From contig JAEYQQ010000013.1 of assembly GCA_023409955.1 (NCBI GenBank), forward strand, positions 1 through 5,877: a stretch of DNA of 5,877 nt. The letters are read 5' to 3'. Position 1 is the first letter of the stretch. Each line of letters starts with the position of its first letter. The notes beneath the pieces were generated by a model. That model did not search any database. It had not been told where the DNA came from and was given only the letters and a program-made list of their open reading frames with translations. Positions 1 through 5,877 of this stretch are shown piece by piece. The translations under genes were made by a program, and so were the position numbers. The stretch is from Bacillota bacterium (GTDB lineage Bacteria > Bacillota > Clostridia > Christensenellales > Aristaeellaceae).

Positions 1-1630
1 TGTTACTGGTGACCATGCTTGCACCGTTTGCATTGGATAGGGTAACGGCAAAGCGCTCATCCCCTTCGTACACGCTGTCTCCCAGCAGCGGGATGGTAAC
101 GCTGCCGGTGGTGCTGCCCCCATATATGGTGATGGTGCCGGAGGTGGCGGTATAGTCGCTGCCTGCTCTGGCGGTGATGTCGCTGGTCATATAATCCACA
201 GTTACCGGGTTCTGGCTTAGCCCGGAAATGCAAACAGTCAGCACAACCCCTGCCGCATCCTCCGCTTCAGAAATGGCGGTGTTTGCCGTGATGGCTGGCA
301 TGGTCTCATCATCTTCCAGGGTGACATAAGCCGCTGCCGTGCCAAGGTCAGCTACCGTAGGCGAGGATAAGGTAACGGCAAATTTTTCTTCCCCTTCATA
401 CACACTATCATCTGAAAGGGGGATGGTAATCTGCCCCTGGGTGCTCCCTGCCGGTATGCTAAGCGTTCCAGAAGCCGCTGTATAATCGGCCCCGGCTACG
501 GCTGTACCGTTTGAGGTGACGTACTGGACAGTAACCGTGCTTTGACTTTTGCCGGATAGACTGACGGAAAGGACGGCGCTGCCTGCGCTTTCCAAAACGG
601 TTGCCCCGCTTATTCCGATGATGGGCTTGGCCTCATTGTCAGCAATCGTTATTGCTGCGCTGGCTGTACCCAGCGCCGCCACCGTGGGGGATGACAATGT
701 TATGGTGAAGGCTTCACTGCCTTCGTATATGTCATCATCAAGGAGGGGCACTTGTATATTGGCGCTTTTGCTGCCGGCGGGTATGGTCAGCGTTCCGGAC
801 GCAGCAACGTAATCACTTCCGGATACGGCCGTCCCATTGGCTGTAGCATACTGCACCGTCACATCCTCCGATATCGCCCTTGACAGCGTTACCGGGACCA
901 CGGCCATGTCGTTCTCCTCATTGACTTTAACATCAGAAGAATCAAAGCCAACGATGGCTTGTGGGTCATCACTGATGATGGTCACGGTGCAGGTGGCGAT
1001 GGAGATCGGTGCATCGATGGGGCTGGAAAGTGTAACGGTAAAGGTCTTGTTGGGCTCATAATCGGAATCATCAATTATCCCGATGGAAATATATGCAGTC
1101 GTTTGGTTGCCGTTGACAAATATTGAACCGGAAGTTATACCGTTATAATCTGTTCCGCTGACAGCTGTGCCATCGCTGGTGGCGTAATGAATGGTTGTGG
1201 AATAATCAAAATTGGAGATGTTCACCTTCAGCGTAACAGCTCCATTTTCCTCATTGACTGTCACTTTATCAGATGCAAAGCCAATGGTGGGGCCATAGCT
1301 GACAGTTACGCCGCTCCAGCCTGTGTACGGCGGTATGGAGGCATTGCTGCTGTTGGTGTCTGAAGAAGTGTAGTACACGTTGTACTGATTCTTCATGTTC
1401 CACATGCCGCCTTCATAATAAATGTTGGATCCGCCGTCTGCAGACAGGTAATAGGCCTTGCCATTATAAGTGGTACCGGTATCATTATAGTTTTGATTCA
1501 ATGCGCCAGGCGTTCCCCCGGAGACCCTTAGTGCAGGCCCCAAAGCCTTGGCCACGTTTACAGGCCAGATCAGCAGGACGGCAGCAAACACAGCTGCCAT
1601 CACCAAAAGCAATACTCTTCTCTTTTGCAT
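1..1630 (-). CDS. Secreted Calx-beta repeat surface protein (C-terminus beyond window)
   Basis: An open frame runs from 1630 off the left edge, 543 codons without a stop. The N-terminus has a basic start (KRR), a hydrophobic stretch to about residue 22 and an A-K-A site at 27-29, a good signal peptidase I signal. Residues about 30-113 form a small Gly/Asn/Tyr/Trp-rich region (YNGK, W-N-M, PPYTGW) that I cannot name. Four tandem Calx-beta domains follow at about 114-223, 224-334, 335-443 and 444 to the edge. Each carries the family pattern V.Y.T..GTA..G.DY, then a DD...YE.....F...L segment, with acidic residues that bind calcium in known members. Such arrays usually serve as extracellular adhesion or spacer modules; the ligand is unknown. 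ATG occurs at both 1633 and 1630; the second is chosen because it lies 6 nt from GGAGG rather than 3. Any anchor (sortase signal, S-layer homology) would lie beyond the window. Family call is firm, biological role inferred. Confidence 0.92.
   Translation of the reverse strand, partial: MQKRRVLLLVMAAVFAAVLLIWPVNVAKALGPALRVSGGTPGALNQNYNDTGTTYNGKAYYLSADGGSNIYYEGGMWNMKNQYNVYYTSSDTNSSNASIPPYTGWSGVTVSYGPTIGFASDKVTVNEENGAVTLKVNISNFDYSTTIHYATSDGTAVSGTDYNGITSGSIFVNGNQTTAYISIGIIDDSDYEPNKTFTVTLSSPIDAPISIATCTVTIISDDPQAIVGFDSSDVKVNEENDMAVVPVTLSRAISEDVTVQYATANGTAVSGSDYVAASGTLTIPAGSKSANIQVPLLDDDIYEGSEAFTITLSSPTVAALGTASAAITIADNEAKPIIGISGATVLESAGSAVLSVSLSGKSQSTVTVQYVTSNGTAVAGADYTAASGTLSIPAGSTQGQITIPLSDDSVYEGEEKFAVTLSSPTVADLGTAAAYVTLEDDETMPAITANTAISEAEDAAGVVLTVCISGLSQNPVTVDYMTSDITARAGSDYTATSGTITIYGGSTTGSVTIPLLGDSVYEGDERFAVTLSNANGASMVTSN
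2..1291 (-). repeat. Tandem Calx-beta coding repeats, about 330 bp period
   Basis: Four protein-level repeats of about 108-111 residues lie at roughly 962-1291, 629-961, 302-628 and 2-301. Repeats 2, 3 and 4 are the most alike, sharing GTA..G.DY.A.SGT and a YEG.E.F..TLS segment. Their DNA differs at many synonymous positions, so the duplications look old rather than recent. Repeat 1 is the most divergent. Repeat 4 departs from the pattern: GTA is replaced by ITA, and the first Asp of the DD pair is Gly, so its calcium site may be altered. Confidence 0.85.
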
Positions 1631-1636
1631 CATAGT

Positions 1637-1641
1637 CCTCC
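1637..1641 (-). promoter_or_regulatory. Ribosome binding site GGAGG of the Calx-beta gene
   Basis: GGAGG on the minus strand is followed by ACT and two consecutive ATG codons. The spacing is 3 nt to the first ATG (1633) and 6 nt to the second (1630). The second spacing equals that of the divergent gene, which favours the start at 1630. The two starts differ by one residue. Confidence 0.8.
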
Positions 1642-1687
1642 AAAAATCTTCGTCTATTCATGTCATGTTACGCAGATTTATACGCCA

Positions 1688-1716
1688 AGTATAGCACACC
1701 AATCCTGTCACAACAA
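1688..1716 (-). promoter_or_regulatory. Sigma-A-type promoter of the Calx-beta gene
   Basis: On the minus strand, TTGTTG (1716-1711) is separated by exactly 17 bp from TATACT (1693-1688). A TG one base upstream of the -10 gives an extended -10 element. Transcription would begin near 1681, giving a leader of about 50 nt. A short inverted repeat (AACAA-GAA-TTGTT, 1712-1724) overlaps the -35, but it is too short and AT-rich to call an operator. Confidence 0.65.
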
Positions 1717-1837
1717 GAATTGTTTGGCATTTTTTGTTTGTTCATTTCTTTAGGTATGTGCACCTTTTTTTGCTGATCCATAACAATTGCACACAGATTT
1801 TTGTCTGTTTTCTTTTTAACATGCTCAAAAAGGGGAG

Positions 1838-1851
1838 CGAACGCACGTTCT
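1838..1851. promoter_or_regulatory. LexA/DinR-type SOS operator
   Basis: The sequence CGAACGCACGTTCT contains the palindrome GAAC-N4-GTTC. It matches the Gram-positive LexA (DinR) consensus CGAACRNRYGTTYC at every position except the last base. It lies 7 bp upstream of a perfect TATAAT, covering the place where the -35 of the plus-strand promoter must lie. LexA bound there would block RNA polymerase. It is about 120 bp upstream of the promoter of the divergent gene, so control of that gene is unlikely. The match is seen directly; SOS regulation is inferred. Confidence 0.7.
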
Positions 1852-1858
1852 TATTTTG

Positions 1859-1864
1859 TATAAT
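1859..1864 (+). promoter_or_regulatory. -10 box TATAAT of the large plus-strand gene
   Basis: A perfect TATAAT predicts a transcription start near 1871 and a leader of about 54 nt to the ATG at 1925. No good -35 exists at 16-18 bp spacing; that position falls inside the LexA-type palindrome. The weak -35 suits a promoter that is quiet until derepressed. This placement also rules out starting translation at the TTG at 1856. It makes the ATG at 1883 unlikely, because its GGGAG (1869-1873) would sit at the very 5' end of the transcript. Confidence 0.7.
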
Positions 1865-1913
1865 AAATGGGAGATACATACAATGCAGGCTATGGCAGCC
1901 AGCAGCAAAGTTT

Positions 1914-1918
1914 GGAGG
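1914..1918 (+). promoter_or_regulatory. Ribosome binding site GGAGG that fixes the start at 1925
   Basis: GGAGG followed by a 6-nt spacer and ATG is the strongest initiation signal in the leader. In-frame alternatives at 1856 (TTG), 1883 and 1892 (ATG) lie in or very close to the promoter. The chosen start removes 23 residues from the longest possible frame. Confidence 0.85.
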
Positions 1919-1924
1919 AATACA

Positions 1925-4900
1925 ATGGCGATAACAAAGGGTACCTATGAAGATTGGCAGCGGGATTTTTTGAACACTTCTCGCCATCAGCAAGATGTAT
2001 GGCGCTCCCAAACGCCCTATGCCTACGAGGCAGGTTATGCAGGCGGAGCAGCAAAGGCAAATGCAAGGCCTGCTGCCTTTACGCCTGCAAGCAGTGAGGA
2101 ATCGTATGCGCTGCTTCAGCAGCTGGAGGACAGCAAGCAGGCACTGATGGAACTGGAGCAGGAACGCCGCCGCAAGGTTGCCGCACAAAATGCCAATGCA
2201 GGCATAAGCACCGGCCTCGCTTCCAGCTTTTATATGAATCCGCCCTATGGCAGTTCCAGAAACGATCCGCTGAATTACATCGACCCATCTGCCTGGTCAA
2301 ACACTGGTAACGCTATAGCCCATAGCACCATCCGCATTCCCGACATGTATTCAGGCATGAAAACCCTGCCCTATCTCCCCGGCCTCGGAGCGGATGGCAA
2401 GAAATTTCAATTCATGCCCTATGAGCCACGTCGCCAGTTACTCAGCCCCGACAGCCAATTTACCCCAACAAACAGCAGCCAGCCTGATACGCAAACCGAT
2501 GCCGCAAGACATGCCGTGCCTATGAGCAGCACCGACGGCGGGCAGACCTCCCGCCTTCCAAATCAGGCATCAAGCATAAACACCACCGGCCAAGGCTCCG
2601 GGTCCATGTTTGCAAAGCTTGATCAAATGGGTGGGCGTGCTCTGGCTTCAGGGACAGCAGCTACGGATGTGGGGTATACAAATGGCCAGATAACGGCAAA
2701 TGACAACAGTAACAGCTATACCATATATGATGATATGGCCTTGCTTCATTTGCAGGTAGATGAGCGCAAACGTGAGCTAAGAGAGCAAATAGCCAATGCC
2801 ACAACATCCAAGGAGCTAGAAAACATAGCTTTCATGCTGACCTACAACATCGACCCATATGATGGGATGGAAATACCAGATTCCTTGGAAGGTACGCTGC
2901 CCCTGTCTCCCCGGTGGCTGGCTGAGTTGGTCTTAGAGGCAGAGGAAAAGGCCAATGCCATCGCCAATGCAACATCCGCCAAATATGAAAACCCCTTAAC
3001 TACCATGGACAATGCACTCACTGGTGATATAGAACTTATCTGGTCGGAGAAAGGGATACAATACCTGATCCAAACCGGCATGTATGATGATTACTTTTCC
3101 AGCAAGGCCGAGGAGTTTCCGGAGTATAAAAACTACCAGGAAGCCAGTGAATCAATGGACTTTGCGTATAACATGCTGTTCACGGCTTGGCACCATCGTG
3201 AAAATGTTGATGAGGAGGATTGGCCCCAGTGGATCAAGGATATGGTCAGCCAGGATGAAGCAATTAACTGGATGTACACCTTCAGCAAGCAGGACCTGCT
3301 TGCCCAGCGCAAAGCAATGCAATACGGCCACGATACGCCTACGTCAGAGACGATCCGGTCGGATCATCAAAAATGGATTGATTCCATTTATGCGCAATAT
3401 GGCGTAACTGACATCTCCTCCCTTCCAGTATCCCTTCAGGCTGCCATTAAGGCTCGACAAAGTTCTGTTATCAGCACCTTGCAAAGCGAGGTTGACCGCT
3501 GGCAAACAGCACATGACACATTGCAGTCGGATTATAATGATGTACACCGATTTGGCACAGACAGCCAGAAAGATGAATGGAAGTTCCGCAACAACATGAC
3601 AAATTACAGGCTTGCAGTTGCCAATGCCGCACTTCTTTCCTTTCATCCAGACTTTGAAAGCAATGTTCTTTCCGGTCGAGAGAACCCCTTTAACTTAGTT
3701 GTACCCAACAAATTTACTAGAGCACTTAAAGTGTCTTATAACAATCCGGATCCAAAATCCATTTACTCCCTAGCCCATGCCATGACCGAGCATGAGAAAG
3801 ATGTTTACAGCTATTATCTAGCCAAAGAGGGCAAGGATGCAGCTGAGAAATACTTTGAGGGCATCCGGGATTCTGTGGAACACCGTGCGGCTGCCTTTCA
3901 AAAGGCGGAGGATGAGAAAAAGAACCCCACCTGGGGGCTGATTGAGAGTATTCCTGGTATGCCTATCGCCAGAATGGAAGCCCTTTTGGTTGCCGGCATT
4001 GGTGTTCTTACAGGTGATGACATTACGGAGGATGACCCCCGCTTTGGTAACCTGCGGCGCTTTGAGCAATATCGTGATAACTTTCGGGAAGCCATTACAA
4101 AAGATTGTACGCCGGAGCAAGCACAAATCATCAACAGTCTATTGGATGCTGGCTTGAGTTTGACAGATATGGCTGCTGCACTGGTTCTTGGCGGTGGTGT
4201 ACAGGGTATGACGGTGATTATGGCAGCCGGAGCCGGCGGTTCTACCGTATACGAAACATTGGAAAGAGGGGGCGATATACGCGACGCCTTTACAAGAGGC
4301 ATTGCGATAACAGCGGTATCCTATATAACCGGTAAACTGGGCACAGGAGAGCGCCTGTCCAGCATCTTCATGAACCCTGAAAAAATCGGATCCGCCTGGG
4401 GCGCCTTTGTTAAAGGCTTTGTAGCCGATGGGTTAGAAGAGCTGCCCGGTTGGATTACCGATACATTGACAGACGAATTGGTTATGGGCGTTCAAAGCAA
4501 CTATAACCTTTCGGTACGTGCGTATTTTGATCAGGGCATATCTTTGGAGGAAGCCGAAGCCATGGCCGCGCAGGATGCCGCTGCAGGTTTGCTTATGCAA
4601 ATGTTGTCATCCTCCTTCTCCGGCGGGATTGGTTCTTCTGTTGCCTACATGGCTGGTTCAGCCAAGGTTAAAGGACGGACAAAGGAATTACAGAGTAGCT
4701 CACCGGATATGGATGCATCAGCTGCCAAGTACATTGCCACCACAGAAGTAGGGAATAACACCAAATCAGGCGGAAGCAGCTCATGGCTACGAGATATGTA
4801 CGCCTGGGCATTGCCAAAAACAGCAAATGCAGAAGGCGCTACAAGGGCGGACAGGCTGTATGAAAACGGAGCTGTTGATACAAGGGCTCCAAGCATACAA

Positions 4901-5611
4901 TCCGCAACCCAAATCTCCGAAACCCATGCGGGAACCACAGCACATACCGCCATGACCCTAGAGCCTGATGGGAACTCGATACCTTCCTTCAACGACAGCA
5001 CAAACACCCAACAAAACATTCATACGGCAGACCAAGCCACACCATCGCCAGGAACAACCCCGGCCGGAACCCAGGGAGATGGCGCAGGAATTTACAGCAA
5101 TATAGCGAATCCCTCTAGTACGCAGGATGTGTCCACGGCATACGACAGCGATACCAGCCAAAATGGCCCATGGCAAAATAGTGGGATGGACCCCGACACA
5201 ACCCAAGGCAGTATAATCGCTTACGATGCCTATGAACAGGGCAATACGAATAGCATGCCCCCATCAGACTACGGCTACTACCTGGGGCCAGATGGTCAAC
5301 TCTACCCCTACACCGGTAGCGATGGAATCGATGCCATCAACCAGATGAACATCGCCCAAGGCCTGCCGCCGTACCAGCTGGAAGTGCCAGACCCCTCCAT
5401 CGCTGCCGATGCCCTTGCCCAGCTGGGCATGACCACCTGGGATGGTGCGAGTCGTACCAATGGTACATATGGAGTTATCGGTCCCGATGGCACTCTTGAT
5501 ACCCACGGCACAAGAATTCCCCACATAGCCCCAGAGCCCCTTGTATTTGACAGCCGAATTGGTATAATGGAAAGGACTGGCATAGACGAGTATGGATTAG
5601 TAAGCCAATAA
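1925..5611 (+). CDS. Large multidomain protein, probable carrier of a C-terminal toxin; function unknown
   Basis: This 1228-residue protein is of a family I cannot name. There is no signal peptide and no WXG or LXG-type secretion motif at the N-terminus. In order it shows: a charged helix or coiled coil (about 57-90); a Ser/Thr/Gln/Gly-rich linker (about 172-265); a helical, acidic middle (about 267-590); and a helix pair with the pattern MTEHEKDVYSYY..EGKDAAEKY (620-643), which resembles segments in large phage-like proteins of Clostridia (from memory, not searched). A hydrophobic Gly/Ala-rich core (about 669-912) follows, with LGGGVQG, AGAGGS, ADGLEEL and SGGIGSS. Next are a Ser/Thr/Gln/Asn/Pro-rich stretch (about 920-1110) and a Tyr/Gly/Asp-rich end with two GPDG.L motifs. 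The gene lies behind a LexA-type operator. It stops just before an out-of-frame nuclease-like domain, so the true product may be longer. A tape-measure, virion-packaged or bacteriocin-like carrier are all possible. Confidence 0.9.
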   Translation: MAITKGTYEDWQRDFLNTSRHQQDVWRSQTPYAYEAGYAGGAAKANARPAAFTPASSEESYALLQQLEDSKQALMELEQERRRKVAAQNANAGISTGLASSFYMNPPYGSSRNDPLNYIDPSAWSNTGNAIAHSTIRIPDMYSGMKTLPYLPGLGADGKKFQFMPYEPRRQLLSPDSQFTPTNSSQPDTQTDAARHAVPMSSTDGGQTSRLPNQASSINTTGQGSGSMFAKLDQMGGRALASGTAATDVGYTNGQITANDNSNSYTIYDDMALLHLQVDERKRELREQIANATTSKELENIAFMLTYNIDPYDGMEIPDSLEGTLPLSPRWLAELVLEAEEKANAIANATSAKYENPLTTMDNALTGDIELIWSEKGIQYLIQTGMYDDYFSSKAEEFPEYKNYQEASESMDFAYNMLFTAWHHRENVDEEDWPQWIKDMVSQDEAINWMYTFSKQDLLAQRKAMQYGHDTPTSETIRSDHQKWIDSIYAQYGVTDISSLPVSLQAAIKARQSSVISTLQSEVDRWQTAHDTLQSDYNDVHRFGTDSQKDEWKFRNNMTNYRLAVANAALLSFHPDFESNVLSGRENPFNLVVPNKFTRALKVSYNNPDPKSIYSLAHAMTEHEKDVYSYYLAKEGKDAAEKYFEGIRDSVEHRAAAFQKAEDEKKNPTWGLIESIPGMPIARMEALLVAGIGVLTGDDITEDDPRFGNLRRFEQYRDNFREAITKDCTPEQAQIINSLLDAGLSLTDMAAALVLGGGVQGMTVIMAAGAGGSTVYETLERGGDIRDAFTRGIAITAVSYITGKLGTGERLSSIFMNPEKIGSAWGAFVKGFVADGLEELPGWITDTLTDELVMGVQSNYNLSVRAYFDQGISLEEAEAMAAQDAAAGLLMQMLSSSFSGGIGSSVAYMAGSAKVKGRTKELQSSSPDMDASAAKYIATTEVGNNTKSGGSSSWLRDMYAWALPKTANAEGATRADRLYENGAVDTRAPSIQSATQISETHAGTTAHTAMTLEPDGNSIPSFNDSTNTQQNIHTADQATPSPGTTPAGTQGDGAGIYSNIANPSSTQDVSTAYDSDTSQNGPWQNSGMDPDTTQGSIIAYDAYEQGNTNSMPPSDYGYYLGPDGQLYPYTGSDGIDAINQMNIAQGLPPYQLEVPDPSIAADALAQLGMTTWDGASRTNGTYGVIGPDGTLDTHGTRIPHIAPEPLVFDSRIGIMERTGIDEYGLVSQ

Positions 5612-5877
5612 CAATAGCACACAGACAACAAATCATTCGGAAAGCAAAAGAGAGAGTCTTGCCCATAATCGTGCACAAGAGTATGAGAGACAATGCTATA
5701 TCGAATTCAGTCGACGATACAAAAATGCGCAAGAACAAATTACAACTATAAAGCGGCATCAAAACCCGTGTAGATGCAATCGGATTAGACGCTAATGGGA
5801 ATGTTGTAATATATGAGTTCAAATCCTCTTCGACAGCACCACTTACACCAAATCAGAAAAATGCATTTCCCGAAATA
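5604..5877 (+). pseudogene. Out-of-frame PD-(D/E)XK nuclease-like toxin domain (partial at right edge)
   Basis: Two forward frames read as one domain. The first, 5604-5750, encodes NNNSTQTT, then a helix AHNRAQEYERQ, then NAQEQITTI. The second, 5752-5877, encodes SGIKTRVDAIG, IYEFKSS and APLTPNQKNAFPEI. The Asp of RVD (codon 5773-5775) and the E-F-K triad (codons 5815-5823) fit the D...ExK core of PD-(D/E)XK nucleases; the Glu of EYERQ could be the helix glutamate. I recall the APLTPNQ..AFPEI ending from C-terminal tips of polymorphic toxins. No start codon or ribosome binding site precedes it. Its natural upstream partner is the end of the large protein (…GLVS), which joins it if one base near 5604 is skipped. 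A second one-base skip near 5751 joins the two halves. Decay, sequencing error or programmed frameshifting could explain this; decay or error is likelier. Substrate, DNA or RNA, is unknown. Confidence 0.72.

Noticed and set aside
549..1061. Plus-strand open frames of 87 and 74 codons opposite the Calx-beta gene
   Set aside because: They lie antisense to a frame with clear Calx-beta repeats, and the repeats themselves create them. They have no ribosome binding site and no recognisable product.
2..1291. The 330-bp repeats as a CRISPR array or other DNA-level repeat
   Set aside because: The similarity is at protein level with diverged synonymous sites, and the unit matches a Calx-beta domain.
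1703..1724. Inverted repeat AACAA-GAA-TTGTT near the minus-strand -35 as an operator
   Set aside because: The arms are only 5 bp in AT-rich DNA, so chance occurrence is likely.
1753..1820. Possible terminators: AGGT...ACCT followed by T7, and ACAGA...TCTGT followed by a T-rich tract
   Set aside because: The stems are 4 and 5 bp with few G-C pairs. They lie between divergent genes, where no transcript needs to end.
1856..1924. N-terminal extension of the large protein from TTG at 1856 or ATG at 1883
   Set aside because: TTG 1856 overlaps the -10 box. ATG 1883 would have its binding site at the very 5' end of the transcript. ATG 1925 has an ideal GGAGG at 6 nt.
1742..2300. Minus-strand open frames covering the start of the large gene
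   Set aside because: They are Cys-rich shadow translations of the large coding region, lack ribosome binding sites and would overlap its promoter.
3344..4302. Several minus- and plus-strand frames of 70-134 codons inside the large gene
   Set aside because: They overlap a well-supported continuous frame and have no initiation signals or family motifs.
5703..5715. Adjacent EcoRI (GAATTC) and SalI (GTCGAC) sites suggesting a cloning polylinker
   Set aside because: The bases encode part of the coherent nuclease-like domain (IEFSRRYKN) in frame, and no other linker sites surround them, so this is coincidence.

Overview
The window suggests a Gram-positive, Firmicutes-type bacterium, most likely from the Clostridia. 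The evidence is strong GGAGG ribosome binding sites, a sigma-A-type TATAAT box, a Gram-positive LexA-type operator, and protein segments resembling large phage-like proteins of gut Clostridia. The Clostridia assignment comes from recollection of similar proteins, not from a search. Base composition is mixed. By hand count G+C is about 62% at 5281-5460, about 50% at 5461-5580 and about 39% from 5611 to the end.

Layout: two genes diverge from an AT-rich intergenic region (about 1631-1924). On the minus strand, 1630 to 1 and beyond the left edge encodes a secreted surface protein. It has a signal peptide, a small aromatic-rich beta domain and at least four tandem Calx-beta repeats. Its promoter is clear: TTGTTG, 17 bp, then TATACT with an upstream TG. 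On the plus strand, 1925-5611 encodes a 1228-residue protein of unrecognised family. It has an N-terminal coiled coil, low-complexity linkers, a long helical middle, a glycine-rich hydrophobic core and a Ser/Thr/Gln/Asn-rich tail. Its promoter has a perfect TATAAT preceded by an almost perfect LexA/DinR operator, so it is probably induced by DNA damage.

Immediately after the stop codon of the large gene, two other forward frames carry a coherent C-terminal domain. It contains R-x-D, then E-x-K, then an APLTPNQ..AFPEI segment, as in a PD-(D/E)XK nuclease toxin tip. It lies one frame shift past the end of the large protein and contains a second shift. The G+C content drops sharply at the same point. 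The simplest reading is a polymorphic-toxin-like protein: a long carrier that once ended, or in the true sequence still ends, in an exchangeable nuclease domain.

SOS control, a membrane-active-looking carrier core and a nuclease tip together recall the logic of nuclease bacteriocins or prophage-encoded payloads. Nothing in the window shows the delivery machinery or an immunity gene. An immunity gene, if present, would lie beyond the right edge. The divergent Calx-beta gene shows no clear functional link to the large gene.
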